Assembly (NCBI GenBank): GCA_020137815.1
Contig: CM035358.1
Location: forward strand, 3,334,292 to 3,398,291
Reading direction: 5' to 3'
Source of the DNA: Hormiphora californensis
Lineage: Eukaryota; Ctenophora; Tentaculata; Cydippida; Pleurobrachiidae
DNA: 64,000 nucleotides
The notes beneath the pieces were generated by a model. The model was not told where the DNA came from. It searched no databases and was given only the letters and a program-made list of their open reading frames with translations. A program made the translations under genes and the position numbers. Of the stretch, positions 1 through 9,376 are shown piece by piece (position 1 is the first letter of the stretch; each line of letters opens with the position of its first letter).

Positions 1-621
1 TGGGCTTGTTGTGCTTTGTGTATTTGTCGTTGCATGGTGCTGGGCCGTTTTGTTCTACCCTTAGGAGGAGGGTCCGCTGCTGCTGTGTTCAGAGAGGATG
101 GGTTGGGGTGGAGGTTGTTTGAGTAGAGTTGGAGGAGAGATTCACCCAGGGCTTGGGATGATAAGTCAGGGAGGTCCGTGCATTTTGGAGCTGAGGGAAG
201 AGGGGGTTGTGTTGGCACGTTATTGTCATTGCGCTGCTTTGTCATCGTTGGTTGTCAGTTTCAGCAGTCCTCATTTGTCAGTTGTTGTCGATATTTTGGG
301 CAGTTTGCCTGTAGTTTGTCATATTTCCTATCTCTCTCTCTCCCTGTCAAATGTCAATGTCCCCTCTGTCCAGTCAGGTCCATCAGTCAGGTACCTCTAT
401 TCCAATTATTAAAGATAACATCTGCAGTTCTGACAGTGTTACTACAGGCAGTTAGTAATGTTCTAAGGTTGTCAGAGGGCAACACTGCTTGATGTGTATC
501 CAGAATGGCCTCCTCAAGTAGGCTTGCGTGAGGCTTAAAACCATCATAGTACAGCTGACTGTAGGGGGAGAGGGTTGTAAGGAATTGGGGTCACTATTGG
601 TATATCGGAGTAGTAAGAAGG

Positions 622-757
622 GAACAGGGTTAAGATTGATTGGTGGGGGGCAGCGAACAGGGTTAAGATTGATTGGGGGCAGCGAACAGGGTTAAGATTG
701 ATTGGGGACCGGGCAGTGAACAGGGTTAAGATTGATTGGGGGGGGGGGACAGCGAAC
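622..757. repeat. Tandem repeat, four copies of about 33 bp
   Basis: Four head-to-tail copies of a unit starting GAACAGGGTTAAGATTGATT, each followed by a G run and CAGC. Copies differ mainly in G-run length. Nothing suggests a coding role. Confidence 0.85.
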
Positions 758-1199
758 CTGATAATAAGCTGATAAAGAAACTGCTTTTCACTTGCTGCCG
801 TCATCTCTCATTGAAGAGCTAAAACACAGCGATAATATTAGTATGGGGAACATATCCCAATGTGCAATAACGAAAGCAGCAAAACCCTTATAAAAGTTAC
901 TGGGCATCAATACGATGGAGAAGGAAAGAAAGGAATGTATGAATGTTGCAACAACAATCACAAAACAATCCCCCTACTGCTGCATTGTAACTTGACCCGT
1001 GTCACAGTATTCTCTTTGTCTCTTGACTCCCTCTCTCTCTCACTCCTTTTCGTTTGAGGGTTTTTTTTGGTTCGATTTTAAAATTTTTTTTTGTTCACTG
1101 CCAAATGGTTTTATGGGTTTTTTTCATTCAATCTTTTTTTTTTTAAAACCTTTCCTTTTCTAATTTTAAAGACCCCCCCTTTTTTAAATGTTTTTACCA

Positions 1200-1575
1200 A
1201 ACCCCCCAAAAAAAAAAATAAAGAAAAAAAGTTGAGGGGAAGTAAAAAAACATTTTGTACCGCAAAATGTAATTAAAACTTAAAAAAGGGATTCCCAAAA
1301 AAAGGGAAAAAGGGGGGGAAAAAGGGAAAAAAGGGGGGAAAAAAAGGGGGGAAAAAAAGGGAAAAGAAAAAAAAGGAAAAAAGGGGAAAAGGGGGAAAAA
1401 AAAGATTTTTTGGGGGGGGGAAAAAAAAAGGGGGAAAAAAAGGAAAGGAAAGGGGGAAAGGGGGAAAGGGGGGAAAAGGAAAAAAATTTAGTTTAAAAAG
1501 GGGGGAAAAAATCGAAGGGGGAACAAAAGGAAAAACAGTTTTTGGGGGGGGCCCCCCCCCCGGGGGGGGGGGGGG

Positions 1576-1627
<52 letters not shown>

Positions 1628-1715
1628 CCCCCCAACCCCAAAAAAAAAAAATTAAAAAAATTTTTTAAAAAAAAAAAAAAAGGGGGAACCCCGGGGGTTT
1701 TAAAAAAAATAAGAT
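1200..1715. repeat. Homopolymer-rich block, probably corrupted consensus
   Basis: The stretch consists almost entirely of runs of A, G, C and T with few transitions. This is unlike the GA dinucleotide repeats beside it. It looks like an unresolved consensus over a purine-rich microsatellite rather than real sequence. The long Phe/Pro-rich open frame on the minus strand here is a product of this composition. Confidence 0.6.
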
Positions 1716-1717
1716 AT

Positions 1718-1981
1718 GAGAGAGAGAGAGAGAGAGAATAACCAGAAGCACCCGCCAAACAGAACCCGTACACGCACTCCTTCTCCCTCACACTGAACAG
1801 TGAACACTCCCGATTTCTTTACCTTGATCTTGTGCAATGCAATATATATCTCTCTTCCCTCCTCTCTCTCTTCTCTGAGGTAAAACAAAGAAAGTAAACT
1901 AGGAAATCCATAGAAAGCTAGTACTAATGGAGAGAGATCAGGAGGAGAGAGAGAAGAGAGAGAGGGAGAGAGAGAGAGAGT

Positions 1982-2021
<40 letters not shown>
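1718..2021. repeat. GA-rich microsatellites
   Basis: Two (GA)n tracts, at about 1718-1737 and 1940-2021, are separated by moderately complex sequence. Confidence 0.85.
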
Positions 2022-2024
<3 letters not shown>

Positions 2025-2712
2025 AAAAGAGACATTTTGTACTAGATGGATGCTTGTGAAATGGACAGAAAAAGTAAAAGGTTGTTTCTTTGAATGAAAC
2101 AAATAATTAAAAAAAATGTGTTGGACTTTTTTACGTCAGGTAGATAGATAGAGGGAGAAAAAGGAAAGCGAAAGAGAAAGAAAAGGTAATTATAGAGAGG
2201 GTGAGAATACTCTATTCACGTGTAAGATACAAGGTGGTATATCTCGTGTAACTAATTGGTCCAATCAACTTTTACACCCACACTGCACTGTTTTAGCACA
2301 CCTGTAGTTTCCATGCAAAATAACTGAAGCAAATTTGGAGATAAGTTTGATCAGCCAAAACAAACTGACAGCAGTAGGAAAGATAATACACGTTGTTCTC
2401 CTTTCTATCGGTTAACCTGCCACAGAGTCATACAGGAACCTAAAGAGTGGTTGAGAGGTTAGAGGGTGGTTAGAGGGGGGTTAAGGGACAGGGTGAGAGG
2501 TTTGAGGGAGGGTGGGAGGAAAGGGGGACAGGGTGAAACGAATTGGTGGGTTTAAGAAAAGGAAATCAATAAAACAACTCAACACTTTGTATATTTCTTT
2601 TTTTTCTCTTTTTTTATCGTTAAAAATTGAGGAAAACATGTCAGATAACATCACTGCAAATACAGTCTCTCCCACTCCCATCAAAATGTTCATTCAACAC
2701 CCATTCAGAGTT

Positions 2713-4506
2713 TTAGGCACTCAGGAAAAAGTTGGCAGGGATCTGTCCTGCATTTTTCATCTCAGCAAACTTTGCCAGAGCCTGATTATAGTCTCCTTGA
2801 GCGGCGGTTAGAAGCTGAATACAAGCCTCTCTGGTCATCTTGGTTGCAGCTCCCACCCTACCAATTAGTGCCTCTTGTTCGGGAGTGTATCCAGGGGTAG
2901 GAGCGGCAACTCCACTTGTCGAGGGTGCGGCAGTACCAGGAACTGATTCGATCTTCTTGATAAGATCATTGTCAGTCCTAATAACCGATAACTGGTCGTT
3001 AGTGATGAGATAGGAGCTGGTCTCAGGAACCGGACACAGTATGAAGGTACGGGAGAAGGACCGATATTCTGTGTTACAATCCATCACACCGGTCAGGACA
3101 GCTGTAACAAAGTTATCCTCCAGAGTCGAGGTATCAATACACAGAGAGTGGGAAATGTGTTTTGTATCTCCCATCTCATTCACCTCACTGACGACCTTGT
3201 CTCGACCAACAATCAGCCGGGATTCCCTCAGTTCAGCCTTTGTGACATGTCTGAAATTCCTGTTTTTCTTGCTCAGCTCCAGCGGCATTTTGATTGGGAA
3301 TTTTGGTTTTCCCTCATTACCAGACCGAGTCCTCCAGGAACATGCGATGAGAGAAAAGACATTTCTCGTGGTATGCATGGACTAGATTCGCCCTGTTTCC
3401 CTTCCCTGCATCGTGTATCTCAATGTACTTGAGGAAGAACCTCTCAAGGGCTTGTCGAGGCAGTGAATCCAGTAGGATGGTTGATTGTTTTGTGGCGGGT
3501 AACTTCACCTCATCTTCCTCGTCTTCAAAGGTAATCTTCTCAGGAAGGGGTAGATCATCCAGGTGGATTAGTTTGGGGAAGAGGCGTCGGATACCTGCTA
3601 TGTACTTAGCTTCCTCCATCAACTTCTTCGCAGGGTTCTCTTCAGTGACAGGTGAGTGAGGTTAGGACAGTTTTCTGACAGGGCCTTCAGGTCACTTTCA
3701 GAGTTCATCACGTTGTACTCGAACGAAACCCGGGTTACATTCTTTGCAGCTGATAGGATGGATCTGATACAACCAGTGTGTTTCAACATGTTTCTAGAGA
3801 AATCTATCTCCTCCAGACTATCGGCACACTTCTCTTTGATCAGCTCTCCGATAACATTAGATATGACAAACAGTTGGGCCCGGATACCAATGAGATCCTT
3901 ATCTCTGTTGAACTCAGATAGGTCGAGTTTTTTATCCACCACACTGTATCGGCCCTCCAGAACAGTGCAAATCTTTGCTTTTAGTTCATCCCCTGATAGT
4001 TCAGACTCCGGTCCTTGACTTGGTCTGGCGAAAAGGTTGATCGTGTGGTCTTTTAGTGTGAGTTTTCCGGACTGCTTCATTATCGCATCTTTAGCACGGT
4101 GATTCTTGACCCAGAAAACCAGTTTGTTCTTTTCCAGCTTGATATTCTTGGGATCGATATTCTCGTTAGTTGTCTGATCGAGCATTCGGAAGAAATGGGT
4201 TTGGTCGAACTTTTGAGCATCGTGTACAACTATCTTCCACCAAGCCGAATTGTTCCCAAACTTCCCCTTGTTCCCTCCAGGACGACGATGGTAGCCGGGG
4301 TTGTATCGGGGTCTGCTCTGGTAACCTGAGGGTCCTCCACCTCCCATATCAGCATCACCATCTCTATCCGTGTTACCTCCTCGCATACTCCTGTTCCGCT
4401 GAACTTGTTTAGGATTTGAACTGGGCCATGACTTTCTGTTCCCCCCGTTTCCCCCAGCTGGAGCACCAAGTCTGTTCTTGTCGAATCCTGGACGGTCTGA
4501 ATACAT
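2713..4506 (-). CDS. NXF1: Nuclear RNA export factor 1 (NXF1/TAP), with two frameshifts
   Basis: NXF1 with its partner NXT1 carries mRNA through nuclear pores. Reading leftward from ATG 4506, an Arg/Gly-rich N-terminus is followed by the Tap-type RNA-binding fold (WWKIVV near residue 88), leucine-rich repeats (about 185-300), an NTF2-like domain that would bind NXT1, and a C-terminal UBA-like TAP-C domain (GYTPEQEALIGRV to the end) that binds FG nucleoporins. Domain order matches the family. No intron is visible in the coding region. Two frame changes occur, near 3622-3635 (one base missing between LSLK and NPAKKL) and near 3330-3340. Both sit inside conserved domains, so I take them as assembly errors, although a decayed retrocopy is possible because the coding region lacks introns. 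A splice acceptor (TTGTTCCAG) ends 5 nt before the start codon. The gene is divergent from LRRGUK. Confidence 0.9.
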
Positions 4507-4913
4507 GTTTCCTGGAACAAAGTGAGTTTTATGTTAGTCTCATATCAATTAAACAGTTAAAAACGAAAGAAGTTGCTGGCTGTTTTGAAGTGCTCGGTTG
4601 CTCACAGCTCAACGAACGAGTTTTTTGCAATAAATGTGATTCAAGTCATAAAATTATTGACGTGTGAAGATCTACTCATACTCATGACAAATTCAGGCAA
4701 CAGAATAGCCTGAGACGGCGGTCTTTGAGGTTCTCGGGCGGGGGACAAGAAAAATTTAAAAATTTAAAAGTTTCGAGAAAAAAAAACAACGCAGGTTTTT
4801 GGTTCAAAAAGCTCTTTTGGCGTGCGCTGCAATCTCTAAGTGCGCGCGTTTCATTGCGCGTGCAGCTTTTGACAAAAAACGAGTTTCCAAATTTTGCGTT
4901 TTACACACCAGTT

Positions 4914-5034
4914 AAAGTGCGTTTCAAACGACTTGACCTGGGATTCCTGGAAATTCAGGATTTCCCCTTTGTAAATACACGCGCGATGCGCCGAATTCCA
5001 AGAATTACGGGTCAAGTCGCTTGAAACGGACTTT
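4914..5034. repeat. Inverted repeat with 25 bp arms
   Basis: Arms at 4914-4938 and 5010-5034 (core TTTCAAACGACTTGACC against GGTCAAGTCGCTTGAAA) pair with two mismatches around a spacer of about 71 bp. This could be a small MITE or a structured promoter element. Confidence 0.75.
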
Positions 5035-5040
5035 ACACCA

Positions 5041-5081
5041 GCGTCCCCCTGATATCAGGGGGACGCTCCCTGATATCAGGG
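5041..5081. repeat. 26 bp perfect palindrome plus partial repeat
   Basis: Positions 5041-5066 form a perfect palindrome centred on GATATC (GCGTCCCCCTGAT and its reverse complement). A second shorter palindrome, CCCTGATATCAGGG, follows directly. Confidence 0.85.
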
Positions 5082-5363
5082 CACGGCGCGTTCCTGCATG
5101 CCCGGCCATCATGTGCAGATGGTTCTGTGGGAACCATGTGACACTGCTGCGCGTGACGTAAATTGTATGGAAAGTGGAGCTAACGCGCACGTCAGCACTC
5201 ACTTGCTTGCCGACCTTGGCAACTGCCGAGCGTGGGAACTGATGCCTGGGAATCTCTAACTGGTGCCTTAAAAAAAACTTTTTTACAGTTAACGATTTTT
5301 GCCGTTTTGTCTTTTGCTGCACTTAATTCTCATAAACAGCTAATTCTGGACTATTTTAGGACG

Positions 5364-7256
5364 ATGGCTGAAGACTCTGACCAAGATAGTGACATTTCCA
5401 CGGATTCCTTGCAAAATGAGCCCGGTGAATTGACCGAGAAAGTCGTTGGAAAATGTCTCTCGAATCGGGGGTACTCTGCAGACGGAACAATGCTCGTTTA
5501 CTTAGATCTTTGTTTAGAGAACAAAAGTCTTACCAACGTAGCACTACTGGAAAACTACCGATTTATCCAGAATCTTGATCTGTCTAACAACAAGCTCCGA
5601 AACATCAGTGTAATTTCAAACCTCAAATACCTTCTCAACCTCAATGCCTCTAACAACCAACTTCAGTCTCTTCCCTGTTTGGAACACCCATTCAACCTCC
5701 TCTCAGCAAACTTTTCCTACAACAACATCCACGACATAGGAATGATTGGTCAGGTCCCCAGTCTTCTCACTCTAAACCTAGATAGCAACCAGATTCAACA
5801 TATTCATGGGCTGGACGGTTGCTCTAGTTTAAAGGAGCTCAGTTTAAATCACAACAAAATCTCCACAATCACAGGACTGGACCGGCTTCATTTGCACGTT
5901 CTTCACTTGAACAACAATAATATTGTCAAGATCACCGGGCTAGATGAGTTAGGAAAACTCCAATCCCTTCATCTCGCTTACAACAGTATCCGTTCTCTAC
6001 GGGGCCTCTCTGGTAAAATGGTCCTGTCTGAGTTACGTCTGGAAGGAAATGACATCATTGACCTACTTGAGATTAAACAACTCCAGAGTACACCACTCCT
6101 TCGTCGCCTCACTCTAACTGGTAACCCGCTAACCTGTCTCCCGGACTACCGATCCCATCTCCTGTTCTACCTCCGCCAGTTGTCGCATCTTGACGAGTGC
6201 AGGATCCTCCCTGAAGAGAAGATAGCCGCGGTGAACAAGTTCGAGCCTCCACTGGAAGTTATAGCCGCCCAGAACCATGTCATGCACCTTGTTAAGAACC
6301 TGGTTCACCCCATCCACATTAAGGCGAGTGTGATCAGCGACCAAACTACTGTGTACCCCGTTCTCGTCCTCACCGGACCCCACGGGAGTGGCAAGAACGA
6401 GTTAGCTAAGCGGCTAGTCGCACAGTCCGGGCAGACATTCCGGCTGATCAAGTTGTACTCTACAAAGAAGGTGAGCGAGATGGATCAGTCTCTAATTCCA
6501 GTATCACGTGATCAATACGAAGATATGACGTCATCGGGACAGTTCATTGCTTCCTACGAGGTCGGATCTGTTAGTTATGCTGTTAGTGGAGAACACATTG
6601 AGCAAGCTGCGGCTGATGGGGTGGCATGTGTGATCTGCTGTGAGTTGGAGGGAGTGTTGTCTCTAAAGAGAACTGCATACCAACCCCGCGTGGTCCTTCT
6701 CTCTCCCCTGGATACCGTCAAACACGAGGAGAGGATGAGGGTGAGGGAGAGGTACACCGAACCCCAGATCTCCTTGTCTCTAAAACGTACCGAGATGTAC
6801 AACAAATACCACTCTGATCACCATGGATTGTTTGATCTGGCTATCAACAGCTCAGATGTCGACCAGGCATTCACCAAACTAATCCAACTAGTCGAGTACT
6901 ACTCCGGTCAAAGATCTGGTGTTGGACCGGGCCAGTCTGAGGTTATCAAATCAGCCCCAGAACTATCCTTCCGACAATGGAGCTGCGGGTCAATGTCATC
7001 TTTTGAGAACCAGGCACGATTCCCAAACAAGGAGTCCGTTGTTAAGAGTGCTGTGAAGGGTGTCACTCATCCAGTTACACCAGCCCAGCGTGCTGCATCT
7101 CGCAGTTCCTCCTCCTATGTGTATCCAGATACAGGGGATTTGTCTTGTCTGAGTAACACGGAGTTCTCTTCCTCGACTGAGTTGTCTGCCACTGCCAGGT
7201 CGCTAGTTCAACTGAGGAATGTGGCCGTACCTCCCCTCACTCACCGCACCATGTGA
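5364..7256 (+). CDS. LRRGUK: Leucine-rich repeat and guanylate kinase-like protein (LRRGUK)
   Basis: A single-exon frame of 630 codons. About eight SDS22-like leucine-rich repeats (roughly residues 50-290, with NLDLSNNKLRNI, LNLDSNQIQHIHGL and LHLAYNSIRSLRGL) precede a guanylate kinase-like domain (about 325-525) with the P-loop GPHGSGKNEL and the segment YSTKK where GMP-binding residues normally lie. A Ser-rich tail ends in THRTM. This LRR plus GK order is diagnostic for LRRGUK, which in mammals is needed for sperm head shaping and flagellum assembly. I chose ATG 5364, not the in-frame ATG 5232, because the acidic MAEDSDQDS start follows an acceptor-like CTATTTTAG, while the upstream 44 residues look non-coding. 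It heads a run of three tightly spaced plus-strand genes. Confidence 0.92.
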   Translation: MAEDSDQDSDISTDSLQNEPGELTEKVVGKCLSNRGYSADGTMLVYLDLCLENKSLTNVALLENYRFIQNLDLSNNKLRNISVISNLKYLLNLNASNNQLQSLPCLEHPFNLLSANFSYNNIHDIGMIGQVPSLLTLNLDSNQIQHIHGLDGCSSLKELSLNHNKISTITGLDRLHLHVLHLNNNNIVKITGLDELGKLQSLHLAYNSIRSLRGLSGKMVLSELRLEGNDIIDLLEIKQLQSTPLLRRLTLTGNPLTCLPDYRSHLLFYLRQLSHLDECRILPEEKIAAVNKFEPPLEVIAAQNHVMHLVKNLVHPIHIKASVISDQTTVYPVLVLTGPHGSGKNELAKRLVAQSGQTFRLIKLYSTKKVSEMDQSLIPVSRDQYEDMTSSGQFIASYEVGSVSYAVSGEHIEQAAADGVACVICCELEGVLSLKRTAYQPRVVLLSPLDTVKHEERMRVRERYTEPQISLSLKRTEMYNKYHSDHHGLFDLAINSSDVDQAFTKLIQLVEYYSGQRSGVGPGQSEVIKSAPELSFRQWSCGSMSSFENQARFPNKESVVKSAVKGVTHPVTPAQRAASRSSSSYVYPDTGDLSCLSNTEFSSSTELSATARSLVQLRNVAVPPLTHRTM

Positions 7257-7591
7257 TTTTAGAAGAACTTATTAGCTGAGGGTGGATCGAGGGTCGAAGA
7301 AAAGGACTGAGAAATAGAAAAGAGAGTGGATAGAGATAAGATCAGACAGTTTGAAATTGGACCATGCGGTGTCACTGAGTGTGTAAATAAACTGTAAACA
7401 TGTTTATAACAAGTGAACTTTTATTAAAATGATCAGATTTATTCCATTATTCTCTGTCTACACTCTACATCATTATATATTATTACCCACTTAACCTCTC
7501 TTCTAGGATCCCATCTCTTACCTACTGTATTTCATCTTCCCAAACTAATATTATCCCCTCCACTCCCCTCTAGGTAGAACAAAATGTCAGT
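7257..7591 (+). promoter_or_regulatory. Intercistronic gap with poly(A) signal and acceptor
   Basis: The 335 bp gap holds AATAAA at 7386-7391, about 130 nt past the LRRGUK stop, then a pyrimidine-rich run ending CCCCTCTAG at about 7573, 18 nt before the next ATG. The order poly(A) signal, pyrimidine tract, AG, start codon is what trans-spliced operons show. An ordinary 5' UTR intron would look similar at its 3' end. Confidence 0.5.
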
Positions 7592-9043
7592 ATGGCACTC
7601 AGTACTCTAAGGCTACGTGAGACTCAGCTCTCCCACTCCCGACAGCTCCCCAAACCAGCCCGACCCTCACCTCAAGACCTCAATGAGGTACTTTCACTCA
7701 GTCGAAACCTCCGGACTCTAAAAGTCTCGGAGGCCCCGGACTTCTTCTCAAAGAAACCCGTTCTACCACAAATATCACCTGGTATCAAATTCACGGATGT
7801 TGATACCCCCGTTCTCGATGCAGAGCTGGAGAGTGTTTGTGCGGCTGTGGATGAGAGCAGTATCATTCGATTCCTCCAGAAGTCCCAGATCAAGTTGAAT
7901 GTTCTGGTACACTGGTGGTGGGATGATATCAACTCTCTCCAGTTTCTAAACTGGTGGTTTACCAAGTTCTCCTATGAAATGCGATGTGATTGGTTTAAAT
8001 TGGAGTGCAGTATCCTGTTGGAGGAGATATCTGCTGTGATCAAGACAACTGTGCCCAACAGGAAGGTTATGGAATTCCTACTAAAAATCCTCCATGAGCA
8101 CCCTGATCAGTTTTGTGATGAGGACGAGGGTTCCTGTCTACCCAACATGATTGAGGTCCTGGTTTCTAATGATAAGAACAGATATTGTGCACTTCTCTCT
8201 GACGTAAAGATGAAAAGTGCTAAACAGGAACGGATCCTAGCTCTCAGAAGTCATTTTATCATCAGTTTGTGTTATGCAGCGATCAAGTTCTACAAGAAGC
8301 TACAGACAGAGGGTGTTCATGACAAGACACGGCCGGTATCACGTGGAGGCCGTGTGACGTCAGCCTCTCTAACGCGTGAGCCGTCACGCGTGATGACCGC
8401 TGGAATGATGATGATGAGCAGAGAAAGGACAATTGATATTCCCGTGATTAGTCCCGCTGGTTCACGTCCCACTACTGCACAGAATACAGCACGACTAGAA
8501 CAGCACAACATTAAACGTGCGTTTGATTGTGTGAGTTGCGGGTACGGTGTAGTACTTGGCTACCTTTTTGAACAGGGACACATAACAACAGAGATATGCG
8601 ATGATCAGGGAAGAAGTCTGGTGTTTGTAGCAGTACTGCACAAGCAACACTCCATTCTAAATAATCTGATTGAAGCAGGGGCTAATGTTGACCAAGTTGC
8701 TGACAATGGAAATACTCCACTTCATGTAGCTGCCTCTGCTGGCAACTCAATAGCTCTGAATATCCTATTAAAGGGTGGTGCTGACCCACGGCTTTTCAAT
8801 CCTGAGAGCAATGGAGCAACTCCTCTTCACCTAGCGGTGCTGAGTGACAGTTTGGACTGTGTTGTGTTGTTGTTGGGGGGAGGAGCGGACCCACTTTCCA
8901 AGATGGGCTGTCCGGCGGACACTAGCGTGGTAGACCTTGCCCAGCAGCTTGGGAACAGTGACATTGTGAGACTGTTGATCGGGGCCATGCCTGTCCGTCC
9001 TGATAGTGCATTGTGTACCGAGGGAGGGTATAGTATGGAGTGA
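7592..9043 (+). CDS. Ankyrin-repeat protein, single exon, 483 aa
   Basis: An intronless frame. Residues 1-250 form a helical Trp-rich domain I cannot assign (VHWWWDDINSLQFLNWWF near 106; KVMEFLLKILHEHPDQF near 158). After a linker rich in Arg, Ser and Met come three ankyrin repeats (about 340-455), marked by NTPLHVAASAGNSIALNILL and ATPLHLAVLSDSLDCVVLLL. The repeats predict protein binding; no enzymatic motif is visible. It lies between LRRGUK and PPIL6 on the same strand with gaps of about 335 bp, so a cilium-related role is a guess from context. An ATG at 7583 in another frame would make only a short upstream frame, so I chose 7592. Confidence 0.85.
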   Translation: MALSTLRLRETQLSHSRQLPKPARPSPQDLNEVLSLSRNLRTLKVSEAPDFFSKKPVLPQISPGIKFTDVDTPVLDAELESVCAAVDESSIIRFLQKSQIKLNVLVHWWWDDINSLQFLNWWFTKFSYEMRCDWFKLECSILLEEISAVIKTTVPNRKVMEFLLKILHEHPDQFCDEDEGSCLPNMIEVLVSNDKNRYCALLSDVKMKSAKQERILALRSHFIISLCYAAIKFYKKLQTEGVHDKTRPVSRGGRVTSASLTREPSRVMTAGMMMMSRERTIDIPVISPAGSRPTTAQNTARLEQHNIKRAFDCVSCGYGVVLGYLFEQGHITTEICDDQGRSLVFVAVLHKQHSILNNLIEAGANVDQVADNGNTPLHVAASAGNSIALNILLKGGADPRLFNPESNGATPLHLAVLSDSLDCVVLLLGGGADPLSKMGCPADTSVVDLAQQLGNSDIVRLLIGAMPVRPDSALCTEGGYSME

Positions 9044-9376
9044 GAGAGAGAGGCTGGATCTCTCTATTGAATGTCAGGGGAACTATGTTATGATATTGCT
9101 TGTTACTGGAGTGTTGTTGGGAAAATATTACTCGCTGTGTTTTTTGTTGTGCTGTGTGCCGTTCTACTCTATTGAGCAACTTTTTGTAACGCGCGAGTGT
9201 TGTACTGTGATCTCCCTCGCGCGCCTTTACACCCCGTTGCCCCAGTAACCCTGCCTTCAGTGTGTGTAATATTTTCTCTGTCTCTGCTCCCAATTAAATC
9301 CCGGGGCCTCCCCTATTTCCTTCCTGTTCCCCTACCCCATTAGCCACTAATTAAACCCCTCCCCTCTCTATTAGTC
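9044..9376 (+). promoter_or_regulatory. Intercistronic gap with ATTAAA and acceptor
   Basis: This 333 bp gap holds a possible poly(A) signal ATTAAA at 9293-9298. It ends with a pyrimidine-rich run, CCCCTCTCTATTAG, placed 2 nt before the PPIL6 ATG. Its size and layout nearly match the previous gap at 7257-7591. Confidence 0.5.

Larger units (their letters stand above)
1..2480. other. Gene-poor flank, no supported gene
   Basis: I found no conserved protein, RNA gene or convincing exon here. The open frames present are short, low in complexity and unlike any family I know. The stretch holds a four-copy tandem repeat, a homopolymer-scrambled block and GA-rich microsatellites, listed separately. 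It lies downstream of the 3' end of the NXF1 gene, which reads leftward, so its right part may include NXF1 3' UTR. Confidence 0.5.
4507..5363. promoter_or_regulatory. Divergent intergenic region between NXF1 and LRRGUK
   Basis: This 857 bp gap separates two genes read in opposite directions, so it must hold at least one promoter region. It contains two inverted repeats (listed separately). At its right end the sequence CTATTTTAG is followed 4 nt later by the LRRGUK ATG; at its left end the reverse strand carries a similar acceptor before the NXF1 ATG. I see no clear TATA box. Confidence 0.5.

Noticed and set aside
1273-1791. 172-codon Phe/Pro-rich frame
   Set aside because: It lies in homopolymer-scrambled sequence and has no protein-like composition.
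5232-5363. Upstream in-frame LRRGUK start at 5232
   Set aside because: The 44 extra residues look unrelated to the family and lie before an acceptor-like CTATTTTAG, so the ATG at 5364 is preferred.
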